64,000 nucleotides of DNA from Mycolicibacterium novocastrense. Its GTDB lineage: Bacteria; Actinomycetota; Actinomycetes; Mycobacteriales; Mycobacteriaceae. Position numbers and translations under genes: made by a program. Of the stretch, positions 50,801 through 58,718 are shown one piece after another (position 1 is the stretch's first letter; each line of letters opens with the position of its first letter). The stretch lies in the NCBI RefSeq assembly GCF_001570485.1, contig NZ_BCTA01000038.1:1-64000 (forward strand), read 5' to 3'. The notes under the pieces are model-generated. The model made no database searches, had not been told where the DNA came from, and was given only the letters and a program-made list of their open reading frames with translations.

Positions 50801-52586
50801 CGCCTCCAAACGCGCCACCGACCTGCTTCTGAAGCTGTCGATGCTGCGCCGCGCCAATCCTTCTCGCCCGCATGCGAGCCTGTTCACCGGCACCCCCTAC
50901 ACCAACACGCTCGCCGAAGCGTATGTGTGGCAACGGTTCTGTGACCCTGACCGCCTTACAGACTCGGGACTGGGCCACTTCGACGCCTGGGCGGCGCAGT
51001 TCGTCCGCTACGAAACCCTCGTGGAGGTCAGCCCGGACGGCTCAGGCTTCCGCAGCCGCCGCCGCCCGGTCGTGATCCAGAACGTGCCAGAACTCCGCAC
51101 CCAAATCGGAGCGTTCATGTCGATGGTGCGCAGCTCGATGACCGACCTCAAGCTGCCGACACCGCACCAGCACACCATCGTCGTGCAGCCCACGGACAAC
51201 ACTCGCGCCTTCATGACCACCCTGGTCAAGCGTGCCGACGATCTGCGGGCCCGCCGCGTCCAGCCGGATGCGGACAACATGCTGGCGATCTGCGGGGACG
51301 GCCGCAAGGTGGCGCTGGATCCCAACCTGGTCGGGTTCGCCGAGGCGGCCCCGAAACTAGAGGCCGTCGCCGAGAACGTCGCGGCGATCTATCACCGCAC
51401 CCGAGATGCGGTGTACCCGAATTCATCTGAGCCGGGCGCGTTTCAGCTCGTCCTATGCGACCTGGGCACACCGCATCCTGGCGATGCGCAGAGCTACGGC
51501 AGGATCCGCGACGGCCTGATTGCCCGAGGTGTCCCGGCCGACCGGATCCGGTTCATCCATGAGGCGACCAGCTCGAAAGCGCGCGAAGCGCTGTTCGCCG
51601 CATGCCGCGACGGCCGTGTCTCAGTGCTGTTCGGATCGACGCCGAAAGTCGGTGTGGGCACAAACATTCAGAACCGCATGGTCGCCCTTCACCACGTGGA
51701 CCCCACGTGGACAGCTCGGGACTGGGATCAGCGCAACGGCCGCGGTGTGCGCACCGGCAACCTGCACGGCGACATCGACATCTACTGCTACGCGGTGCAG
51801 GGCTCTTTCGACGCCTACATGTTCCAGCTCGCCGAGCGTAAGAGCCGCGGCTTCGAACAGCTCTACCGCGCCGATAGCGAGGTGCGCGAGATCGAGGACC
51901 TGGGCGGGGACGGCACCTTGAGCTTCGGGGAGCTGAAAGCCGCGGCCGCCGGCAACTCGCTGCTGCTGCGCCAGCACGAGCTGCAGGTCACCGTCCGCAA
52001 GCTGCGCCTCACGCACATGACCGCACGACAGAACGTCAACGCCGCACTGCACGCCGCCACCGAAGCCGAGCGCCGCGCGGACGCTCTGCAGTCGCGTGCA
52101 GAACGCCTCGACGAGCTGATCGAGTACCGCCCGCAGCTGGCCACCCTGGACCTGTCGCGCTGCGCCGAGGCCGCGGTGAGCGGCAACGGTCACCGCGCCC
52201 GCTGGTACAGCGGCCCGCTGCTGGTGGAGATCGTCTCCGAGCACGGCGACCAGCACCTGCAGGTGAGCTTCGGCTACCGGACGCTGTGGACGCTGATGCT
52301 GCCCGCCAAGGTGCGCCGCCGCGGAGCCGATGCCGTCGCCGCGTGGTCTCACCAGGTGATCACCGGGTGGCTCGACGGCGCGGCCGACGAGGCCGCCACC
52401 ACCGCGGCCCGGGCGCAGGATGCACGCGATCGTGCCGCGCAGTCCCGCGCGGCGGCCGCCGGCACAGACTTGTCTGCCCCGGCCGAACTGGTCGCCGCCG
52501 AGGTCGAGCTGGCCGAGGTCAGCACCACCATCAAGGCCGAGATCCTCGACGCCGAGACCGGCCCGCGCGGCGAACAGGCCGCCTGA
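47895..52586 (+). CDS. N6-adenine methyltransferase-SNF2 helicase fusion
   Basis: 1563 residues. The ATG follows GAAAGGTG. Residues ~75-260 form a gamma-type adenine methyltransferase: motif I VLDLGCGNG (106-114) and motif IV VGNVPFS (NVPF in place of NPPF/Y). A central region is followed by an SF2/SNF2 helicase: Walker A VGLGKTRTAI (~790), motif II LAVDEADRF (~948), motifs V/VI VGTNIQNR ... QRNGRGVR (~1255-1290). The C-terminus is a long coiled coil. Plasmid and phage proteins of this plan include P1 DarB (antirestriction). Here it may protect DNA, remodel it or serve defence. Confidence 0.82.
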   Translation: MAPTLSAARAAVQAVQVLKTLRHGATPAAEQRAHLEQFPGWGAAAPLFDPQPANSWAALADELDDADPAAMKAAARVVDTSFYTPPALIGHIYALLQHAGFRGGDVLDLGCGNGRFLSHAPTALPIPYTGVEVDPVAARIAAVLHPEATILNQRLQQVSLSANRFDAAVGNVPFSAANVSDSAIAFYGPLHEYFLVRAVRAVRPGGYVVMVTSRHTLDAASGLSYSVRSHADLLAAIRLPAGYFAAEGTDVVADVLVLRVRGADEPRQGWDTRTPHLHLSSPDRHGRTDSARVGGFWSDHPELVAGTMRLTGFHQNPVTVDADDPHTAVAAAFAAARRLLLPYPTSAAAGHHFTDVTLTDADGRKEGSFHLVDGTMARVVDGQLQPVTRPSKELHALVALRDATVDLVTAEANWDTPDSALDPLRALCRESYLSYVERFGALNRGTLVEGKTDPDTGLPKLSWRVPPMSGFRGDPDSALVFALERFDQETGDAAPAAILQRRVNRRPIPATKADSAGEAMAVSLGEGRGLDLTRIADLLGLPTAEAAFAALGDLAYRDPATGRVHTARDYLCGDVRTKLQDALAAAATDASYERNVSALQQVQPRWLGRDEVRIELGSPWVAAGDIEDFCREVFGASWVRVHHIAPLAAWEVEGNAHNISPDAKITYTTTRKSAFDLLQAGLNSTSPTVYDEVYDPAARTTRRVRNADETEAAQAALTAIGQRFSLWVWESPQREQRLLDRYNQAMNSHVLRRDDGSYLTFPALADDLQLWSWQRDFVDRALSIPAAFAAHSVGLGKTRTAIALCMTLRQFGIANRPLYIVPNHLIEQAQREALQTAPAGKILVVTREDLTRYGRRLFAARCATGDWDMVIMTHETFASMPVPAEVEREWLDDQLAELEDYKRSQGNNGKRIAAAVRSLEGRIERLRDVATDDDAITFDMLGIDYLAVDEADRFRRLPITTRAEGFSMGASKRATDLLLKLSMLRRANPSRPHASLFTGTPYTNTLAEAYVWQRFCDPDRLTDSGLGHFDAWAAQFVRYETLVEVSPDGSGFRSRRRPVVIQNVPELRTQIGAFMSMVRSSMTDLKLPTPHQHTIVVQPTDNTRAFMTTLVKRADDLRARRVQPDADNMLAICGDGRKVALDPNLVGFAEAAPKLEAVAENVAAIYHRTRDAVYPNSSEPGAFQLVLCDLGTPHPGDAQSYGRIRDGLIARGVPADRIRFIHEATSSKAREALFAACRDGRVSVLFGSTPKVGVGTNIQNRMVALHHVDPTWTARDWDQRNGRGVRTGNLHGDIDIYCYAVQGSFDAYMFQLAERKSRGFEQLYRADSEVREIEDLGGDGTLSFGELKAAAAGNSLLLRQHELQVTVRKLRLTHMTARQNVNAALHAATEAERRADALQSRAERLDELIEYRPQLATLDLSRCAEAAVSGNGHRARWYSGPLLVEIVSEHGDQHLQVSFGYRTLWTLMLPAKVRRRGADAVAAWSHQVITGWLDGAADEAATTAARAQDARDRAAQSRAAAAGTDLSAPAELVAAEVELAEVSTTIKAEILDAETGPRGEQAA

Positions 52587-52590
52587 CCCC

Positions 52591-52626
52591 GTGGTGTGGG
52601 GCTGCGACCGCGCAGCCCCACACCAC
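52591..52626 (+). terminator. Strong intrinsic-type hairpin
   Basis: GTGGTGTGGGGCTGCG / CGCAGCCCCACACCAC, 16-bp perfect arms with an ACCG loop, immediately after the stop of the 1563-residue gene. No T-run, as is usual in mycobacteria. Confidence 0.75.
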
Positions 52627-52739
52627 CCTCGCCACAGCTATGGACCTGCACCGATGCCACGTCCCCGAGCCTGAGCGCGCTCAATACCGGTTACGCTCCC
52701 TGCTGTGAGGCGGCCGGTGTGGGCGCATGGAGACACGCC

Positions 52740-53687
52740 ATGGTGAAGCGCAAGAGTCTTCCGTGGGCGCCGAACTGCGTGCCCGATATGCGCCGCCAGT
52801 GGTGCAACGCCCTGGACACCCTCGTCGAACGCCAGTCCGCAGCGCTGGCCGAGCCTTCCGACGCCTCCGGCGAGGGCGCCCGGCGGCTGCAGCGGCTGCA
52901 GGCCAAGCTGGCCGAGTCGCTGAGCCAGATGAGCACAGAGGCCGACGCGATCCGCGGCGCGGAGCTGTACTGGGTTTCCCGCGACATGGTGGACGTCGCG
53001 CTCGACGCCGCCGACTCCCTTCCCGAGTGGACGCCCGCGATCGCCGCCCCCGCTCCCACAGGAGTGCTGTGCTGGGCCAAGCCGGCCGGCAGCGTCCCGT
53101 GGAATGCGCTGAGCTCAACGGACCCCACCGAGGTTCCCTGGGACGGCCTGTGGTGGTGGTCTCGACCTGACGGAGTACTTCAGCTCCAGCCGCTGTCGCG
53201 CCTGGCCAAGAACCCCGCGCTGATCGCCCCCTACGAGGTGTCCTCGCCACTGTGGGCGACCAACCCAACCCTGATGGTGCAGCCGTTGGCCCCGCGTACC
53301 GCGGAGGTCGCGGGCGCCGCTGACGCGTCCCCGTTGGTCAGCGTCATCGGCGCGGCCTGGCTGCTGATGGGTCAGCCCACCGTCACTGCCACCCGTGTCT
53401 TCGACGACCCGCCGCGGAACCGCTCTGAAGAGCCGGTCGCGGACTCGCCGAGCCCGGACCGGGTGAGCATCATCGAGTTGCGCCGGCCGATGAGCCCGCC
53501 GCGCGAACCCGACGGATCATCGCCTGACCGCAAATACCGGCACCGGTGGTGGGTGGGTGGCCACTGGCGCCAGCAGGCCTGCGGGCCCAATCACGCCGAC
53601 CGCCGGCCGAAGTGGATCGCCCCGTACGTCAAGGGCCCAGACGATGCTCCACTGAAGACCGACCGCGTTCACGTGTGGCGCCGCTAG
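52740..53687 (+). CDS. Hypothetical mobile-element protein
   Basis: 315 residues from ATG 52740; upstream frame is not coding-like. A coiled coil lies at ~45-65 (ARRLQRLQAKLAESLSQMS). The C-terminal ~45 residues (RHRWWVGGHWRQQACGPNHADRRPKWIAPYVKGPDDAPL then VHVWRR) are a tail widespread in actinobacterial phage and plasmid proteins; the function is unknown. It ends 8 bases from the convergent gene. Confidence 0.65.
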   Translation: MVKRKSLPWAPNCVPDMRRQWCNALDTLVERQSAALAEPSDASGEGARRLQRLQAKLAESLSQMSTEADAIRGAELYWVSRDMVDVALDAADSLPEWTPAIAAPAPTGVLCWAKPAGSVPWNALSSTDPTEVPWDGLWWWSRPDGVLQLQPLSRLAKNPALIAPYEVSSPLWATNPTLMVQPLAPRTAEVAGAADASPLVSVIGAAWLLMGQPTVTATRVFDDPPRNRSEEPVADSPSPDRVSIIELRRPMSPPREPDGSSPDRKYRHRWWVGGHWRQQACGPNHADRRPKWIAPYVKGPDDAPLKTDRVHVWRR

Positions 53688-53695
53688 AGCAGCAT

Positions 53696-54955
53696 TCAAG
53701 AGTCGCGTCGCAGAGGGCTCGCCTTCTTAGTCACCCCTTTGAGCGCCAGGACGTGACGCCGCAAGGGGCGCGAGGACGCGTTCTGTCGAACCTGGTCCAC
53801 CAACAATCCCCCTGTGATACCGACGGCTGAGGGCCAGCCGATCGGTATGTGCGCAGCAGCGCTGAGAAGGCTGGTCACGCCGAAGCCCAAGGCGGGGCCG
53901 GGGAGCCTGTCCGACCAGGAAAATCTCAGGCCGCGGGCCGCCTCGCCGACAATCTCGTTTGCCGACCCGAGATCGTTCGCGTCCAGCAATTCCAATGCCT
54001 CACGCAGGGTCCTTCTCCAAGAGGCGAATTCGTCGCGCTCGCGCACAGCGCGCATTTGTCCGATCGACAACGTGTACAAGTTCGGTAGCTCAAGATTCGC
54101 CAGTTGTCGAAGTCGGACGGCGTTGTGATCGCCCCGCGTCAGCGATCCAGTAATGAGTTCCAGCTCGCGCCCGTACGGGGCGTAGCCATCGACCCACTGT
54201 TCCGCTTGCAGGACGCGGAGGATCAACTCAGCGCGCAGTTCATGCCGAGGCAGGTTCTCAGTGCGCCGCTTCGAATCTCCGGCCAGTGCCTCACGCACCT
54301 CGCCTAATGAAGCTAACGGCGGCCTGTCGATTACCTCCACGAGCCCAGCGCGGATGAAGGGCGCCATGTGGCCGAGAAACAACATGAGCCTCGCGAAGGC
54401 GATCAGCAGGAGTTGGCGTTCGCGGTTGCTCACCTTCTCTAGAGCGATACCCTCACGAAGCGAATAAAGCAGTGCGAGCGTGTCGTTCTGCTGACCTAAC
54501 CCATTAGGTAGCCGCTTCTCGATGTAGTGGTCAATGAAGTCTTGCACTGGGTCGATCACGACAACTGAATGCGCGTACAGCAGCAGCGCTTTCAACTCAC
54601 CGAGCGCCTCTCGGTCGTCCCATATTAGTGGGCGCCCGAGAGACTTACTCATGGCAAACTGCGGCACCAGTTCTTCAGCTGTGTTGTGTTCGCTGCCCTC
54701 GATTTCGATTACTCGTTGAGCGCCCAGTCCCAAATAGAGCGGTCGTAGAGCCGACCGCCCCTCCAGATCCATAGCCGGTTCCCACCGGTAACTGCCAGAC
54801 TGTTTGGCTTCACGCCACTGATGAAAGAACTCGTCAACGCACCACCACTTGGGAGGTTGAGTCGACCCCTCTGGCTGAAAGTCACGGAGCAGGCGATTAC
54901 CTACTTCCAGTGCATCCCCGTCATAAAAGTTCTCGACGAACGACAGGGCATCCAT
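53696..54955 (-). CDS. Hypothetical cargo protein
   Basis: 419 residues, largely helical. No family or motif recognised; a weak hydrophobic patch near the C-terminus (ALGFGVTSLLSAAAHIPIGW) may be a membrane hairpin. Base composition looks less GC-rich than its neighbours and it lacks the shared promoter and leader, so it may be a later insertion. Defence or stress cargo is possible but unsupported. Confidence 0.6.
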   Translation of the reverse strand: MDALSFVENFYDGDALEVGNRLLRDFQPEGSTQPPKWWCVDEFFHQWREAKQSGSYRWEPAMDLEGRSALRPLYLGLGAQRVIEIEGSEHNTAEELVPQFAMSKSLGRPLIWDDREALGELKALLLYAHSVVVIDPVQDFIDHYIEKRLPNGLGQQNDTLALLYSLREGIALEKVSNRERQLLLIAFARLMLFLGHMAPFIRAGLVEVIDRPPLASLGEVREALAGDSKRRTENLPRHELRAELILRVLQAEQWVDGYAPYGRELELITGSLTRGDHNAVRLRQLANLELPNLYTLSIGQMRAVRERDEFASWRRTLREALELLDANDLGSANEIVGEAARGLRFSWSDRLPGPALGFGVTSLLSAAAHIPIGWPSAVGITGGLLVDQVRQNASSRPLRRHVLALKGVTKKASPLRRDS

Positions 54956-55077
54956 AGAGGAATGCTGGCGTCAGCGAGCGAGGACGTCAAGTCACGCGCT
55001 TGACGGCTAACACCGCAGGCCGTATCGCGCACCGCCTGGCGATGCCGCACAACCTACGGCCTGCGTCCGGGCCATGC

Positions 55078-55332
55078 TCACGTGGCCTGATGCCCAATTG
55101 ACATTGCGAGATCGACTACTGCTAACGCCGCGGCAGCCAGATCACGCAGTTCCTTCACGGTGTAGCTGTTGCCGCGCTCGTCTGTGATGGGCGTGCGCAC
55201 CGGGGGGTCCGCCACCTTTCCGTTGACGAGGAACTCTCCGTGTTGCCCGTGGTAGAACACCACCTGATCGTCGCGGTGGTGATCCGCGGGCAGGCCCGGG
55301 TCAGGCAGTTTGATCGTGAGCTTTTTGGCCAC
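55078..55332 (-). CDS. Small hypothetical protein
   Basis: 84 residues from a GTG after GAAGGGA. KKLTIKLPDPGLPADHHRDDQVVFYHG ... RTPITDERGNSYTVKELRDLAAAALAVVDL. No family recognised. Co-directional with 55398, 65 bases apart. Confidence 0.5.
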   Translation of the reverse strand: MAKKLTIKLPDPGLPADHHRDDQVVFYHGQHGEFLVNGKVADPPVRTPITDERGNSYTVKELRDLAAAALAVVDLAMSIGHQAT

Positions 55333-55397
55333 GGTGTCCCTTCGTCCGCACGATAGCGATCGTCTAACTGAAGCGCTTGCTCGCGTTGTGCCGCTTG

Positions 55398-56147
55398 CTA
55401 ATCGACGGCCTTGATGTACACGTCTAGGGCGGTTTGGATGGTGTCGTCCGCGCGGTAGTCGCGGCGTGCGTCGTCGAGGAATTGTCGTCGCTCCTCGGGA
55501 CGGAACTGGCGGCCGGCGCCGCGCGGGTAGCGCTGTCCGGGTTCTCCTGGCGGGGCCCACCGCAGCGGCGGATGGGTGGCGATGAAGTGGGAGATCACCG
55601 CGAGTTGGCGTAGCGGCTCCTGGAGGGGTCCGTTCAGGTCGGGCCCGTAGATCTCGGTGGCGGTGGGCAGGCCGGCGCCGAAGGCCATGGCGGCGAGGTT
55701 TCGGCGGCCAGGTCTGCGGGATGCGGTGATGGCGTCCCAGACGGGCTGGGCGATCATCGTCAGGACTACCGGGTCGCCGTCGAGCACGGTGCAGGGCGGG
55801 TAGGTGCCGCCGTAGAGGTCCGAGCAGGTGGTGGTCCGCTCGCAGAGATAGAGCAGTGATTCGATGGCGATGTCGGGATCGAACCAGTGCGGATCGCCGG
55901 CATGTGTGTAGTCGTGAGCGTGAAACCGGCCGTCTCGAAACACGTTGGACGCGAACGCTGTTAACGCTTCAGTGTGGTGGTTGGCGGTGATCGCGTCGAG
56001 GCATCCGTACCCATCGTAGAAGCCGTAGGTGCCGAGCGAGATGGGATGGTATTGGCCGTCAGCGGTGCGACGCAGCAGTACCGCGGTTGCGTCGATGTTG
56101 GTCAAGCTCACACCGGTGATCAGGCAGGCGGTGTCATAGACGCCCAT
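55398..56147 (-). CDS. Hypothetical protein (MGVYDTACLITGVSL type)
   Basis: 249 residues with a strong GGGGAGGGGAAGG site. The N-terminus MGVYDTACLITGVSL and the FYDGYG ... HTEALTAF ... CERTTTC pattern occur in small actinobacterial families of unknown role. Beta-rich first half, Arg-rich helical C-terminus. Confidence 0.55.
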   Translation of the reverse strand: MGVYDTACLITGVSLTNIDATAVLLRRTADGQYHPISLGTYGFYDGYGCLDAITANHHTEALTAFASNVFRDGRFHAHDYTHAGDPHWFDPDIAIESLLYLCERTTTCSDLYGGTYPPCTVLDGDPVVLTMIAQPVWDAITASRRPGRRNLAAMAFGAGLPTATEIYGPDLNGPLQEPLRQLAVISHFIATHPPLRWAPPGEPGQRYPRGAGRQFRPEERRQFLDDARRDYRADDTIQTALDVYIKAVD

Positions 56148-56214
56148 GACGCCTTCCCCTCCCCTTCGGTTTGCTGTAGGCTACGCGTATATCGCGGCTT
56201 TGATCTTGTTTTGG

Positions 56215-58338
56215 TCACCAATTTGCCGCTCTTGTAGGCGGTTCAGCGCTGTAGTCGCCCCTGGCCATGTTGGCGAATTTCGACATGTGGAGTTGGCTGG
56301 CGACGGTGATTGATCGGCAGGGTCCTGCGCGGTGCTTGCCGATGATGATCTCTGCTTCCCCGGCCTGCGGGTGGTCACGTTCGAAGGCGTCCGGGCGGTG
56401 CAGCAGCATTACCACGTCGCTATCCTGTTCGATGCTGCCCGACTCGCGAAGATCAGAAACCATGGGCCGCTTGTCTGTTCGCTGTTCCGGCCCGCGGTTG
56501 AGCTGGCTGATGGCCACGACGGGCACGTCGAGTTCCTTGGCCAGCAGTTTGAGCGTGCGGGAGAATTCCGAGACCTCCTGCTGACGGCTCTCCACCTTCT
56601 TGCCGGAGGTCATCAGCTGCATGTAGTCGACAACGATCAGTTTCAGATCGGCCTTTTGCGCCAGGCGGCGGGCCTTGGCTCGGATCTCCATCATGGTCAG
56701 GTTGGGTGAGTCGTCGATGTAGAGGGGGGCCTCGCTGATGTCGCTCATCTTCTTGGCCAGCCGCGTCCAGTCGTCGTCACTCATCTTTCCGGAGCGCATG
56801 CTGGCGAGTTTGATCTTGGCTTCGGCGGACAGCAGCCGCATCACGATCTCGGACTTGCTCATCTCCAGCGAGAAGATGACGCTGGCCATCCGGTGCTGGA
56901 TCGAGCAGGACCGCATGAAATCCAGTGCCAGCGTTGAGTTGTGGGTCGGCACCATGCCGTTGCCGGCCAGATACAGGTGGTCGGCGTTGTCGACCTGCAC
57001 ACACCGTACGGCCACACTGGCGCGGGCGCGGACGGCCGTGACGGTGCGGTCGCCGGCCACGACGTGGATCGGTGCGCCGGGCCACTCCGGGGCCACGACG
57101 TAGCCCAGGGCGTTGAGCAGGTCCACGGCCAGGGTGCGGTTCTCGGGCAGACGCCAGGCCGCCTCGATGGTGAAGCTGTCACCGGGACCGCCGGTGACGT
57201 GGCTGGCCTGCAGCAGCCCGCGCAGCATGGCGCGGCGTTGGCGTAGCGACCCCCGCAGATAGCGGGACACCACCGTGTCGTAGCCGTTGAGTACGACGCT
57301 TCGGTCTCCGGCCAGCCAGCAGCCGACGGTGTACGGGTCGTCGGCCTGGGTGGCGATCTCAGGCAGCTCGACAGGCGCGGCGGTGGGCAGCGCATCACCG
57401 ACACACAGTTGCGCGGTGATCAGGGTCCCGCGCCGGGTGGTCCACTGGTGCTGTTCATCGGCCGTGATGACCGTGCCGTCGGAGAACTCGACGTCGTAGC
57501 AGGGCCGGTTGTAGAGCACCTCGGTTGCGGCGACCACCCGGGTGGGATAGCCGTCGGCACCGAGCAGCTGGTCTCCGACCTTGACCTCACCCATCGTGGT
57601 CCAGCCGGTCGGAGTCGGCAGAGACGTGTTGAGCGCCAGCGCCTTTCCGACACCGGGTCGCGCCGCGACGGTGATCATTTGGCCGGGATGCAGCCCGTTG
57701 GTCAGCTCGTCGAGTTCGAAGAACCCGGTGGGCACACCACGGGCGAGGCCACCATTGCTGCTCAGCTCGTCGAGTTCATCCATCGTCGGTTGCAGCAGAT
57801 CGGCCAACGCCACGTAGTCCTCGCGGCGGTCGCGGTTGTTGACGTCATAGATCTCGGCCTGGGCGCGATCGACGACCTCGGCGACCTCGGCACCCTCGGC
57901 GCCGGCATAGCCGTACTGAACAACGCGGGTGCCGGCTTCGACGAGGCGGCGCAGCGTCGCCTTCTCGGCCACGATGCGCCCGTAGTAGCTGGCGTTGGCC
58001 GCGGTGGGGACCACCGACAGCAGGGTGTGAATGTAGGGCGCTCCCCCGACGCGGCGCAGGGTGCCGCGTCGATCGAGTTCGGCGGCGACGGTTACTGCGT
58101 CGGCCGGTTCCCCGCGGCCATAGAGGTCGAGGATGACGTCAAAGATGCTCTGGTGGCGCGGTTTATAGAAATCACCGGGCTGCAGAACTTCGAGCACATC
58201 GGCGATCGCGTCCTTGCTGAGCAGCATGGCACCCAGCACGGATTGCTCTGCGCTCTCGTCGTGTGGGGGCAGCCTGCCGTAGTCGCTGTCGGCGGTGCGT
58301 TCGCTGACCTGAGCGGGTCGGTGATCGAGGGCGGTCAT
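56215..58338 (-). CDS. dnaB: Replicative DNA helicase DnaB with intein
   Basis: 707 residues. The ATG follows AAGGAGG. Mature DnaB is residues 1-232 plus 468-707 (~472 residues, normal length). N-terminal domain: LPPHDESAEQSVLGAMLLS; RecA-like core: TGFFELDELTNGLHPGQMI, Walker A ARPGVGK joined to STLALDF after splicing, Walker B LIVVDYMQLM, and ISQLNRGPEQR. The intein splits Walker A, so ATPase needs splicing. A plasmid-coded DnaB suggests its own replication fork loading. Start overlaps the upstream gene (ATGA). Confidence 0.92.
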   Translation of the reverse strand: MTALDHRPAQVSERTADSDYGRLPPHDESAEQSVLGAMLLSKDAIADVLEVLQPGDFYKPRHQSIFDVILDLYGRGEPADAVTVAAELDRRGTLRRVGGAPYIHTLLSVVPTAANASYYGRIVAEKATLRRLVEAGTRVVQYGYAGAEGAEVAEVVDRAQAEIYDVNNRDRREDYVALADLLQPTMDELDELSSNGGLARGVPTGFFELDELTNGLHPGQMITVAARPGVGKALALNTSLPTPTGWTTMGEVKVGDQLLGADGYPTRVVAATEVLYNRPCYDVEFSDGTVITADEQHQWTTRRGTLITAQLCVGDALPTAAPVELPEIATQADDPYTVGCWLAGDRSVVLNGYDTVVSRYLRGSLRQRRAMLRGLLQASHVTGGPGDSFTIEAAWRLPENRTLAVDLLNALGYVVAPEWPGAPIHVVAGDRTVTAVRARASVAVRCVQVDNADHLYLAGNGMVPTHNSTLALDFMRSCSIQHRMASVIFSLEMSKSEIVMRLLSAEAKIKLASMRSGKMSDDDWTRLAKKMSDISEAPLYIDDSPNLTMMEIRAKARRLAQKADLKLIVVDYMQLMTSGKKVESRQQEVSEFSRTLKLLAKELDVPVVAISQLNRGPEQRTDKRPMVSDLRESGSIEQDSDVVMLLHRPDAFERDHPQAGEAEIIIGKHRAGPCRSITVASQLHMSKFANMARGDYSAEPPTRAANW
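56938..57642 (-). other. Class 3 mini-intein in DnaB Walker A
   Basis: 235 residues (233-467 of the precursor). It starts with Ala (ALALNTSLPTPTGWTTMGEVKVGD), ends VPTHN, and is followed by Ser468. It has the WCT set of class 3 inteins: Trp in EQHQWTT, Cys in VRCVQVDNADHLYL and Thr in the terminal VPTHN. The middle (DDPYTVGCWLAGDRS ... RAMLRGLLQASH) looks like a decayed LAGLIDADG endonuclease. Splicing probably active; homing probably lost. Confidence 0.8.
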
Positions 58339-58607
58339 GCGCTCCTCCTTGGCGGTCGTGGCGGCTCGTCCGTCGCCCGGTGGTCTGCGCGCACCTGCCG
58401 GCGCAGGGCCAGGACTCGCTCGACGTCGCGATCGCGTTCGGCGATCTGCTCGCGGGTCATGGCGGGCACGGAGGTGGGACGCAGGCGAGGGCCGAACGCG
58501 GTGCGGCAGTCCTGGCAGGGCTGACCCCAGCACTCGACGTAGTTGCCGCAGCTGGGGAGCACGCACAGGGGGCTGTCCGGGTGCGCAGTGCTGGCGGTCG
58601 TGCCCAT
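58335..58607 (-). CDS. Small Cys-rich protein upstream of dnaB
   Basis: 90 residues. LCVLPSCGNYVECWGQPCQDC holds five cysteines in ~20 residues, a likely zinc site, followed by a charged helix (TREQIAERDRDVERVLALRRQ). ATG with AAGGAGA upstream and motif-2 33 bases away; stop overlaps the dnaB ATG. Confidence 0.6.
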   Translation of the reverse strand: MGTTASTAHPDSPLCVLPSCGNYVECWGQPCQDCRTAFGPRLRPTSVPAMTREQIAERDRDVERVLALRRQVRADHRATDEPPRPPRRSA

Positions 58608-58639
58608 CGCATGTCTCCTTCCTGTGCCGTCATCCGGTG

Positions 58640-58664
58640 AGTACCGGCCGACCGGGCCGTTTCC
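58640..58664 (-). promoter_or_regulatory. Motif-2 element (GGAAAY-N13-GGTACT)
   Basis: Minus strand CGACGGAAAC, then GGTACTCACC after 13 bases. Controls the Cys-rich gene and dnaB by position. Confidence 0.6.
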
Positions 58665-58718
58665 GTCGCCGCCGCTCCACGCAACGCTGTGAGCTGGTAC
58701 GACGGCAGGTCCCTCTAG

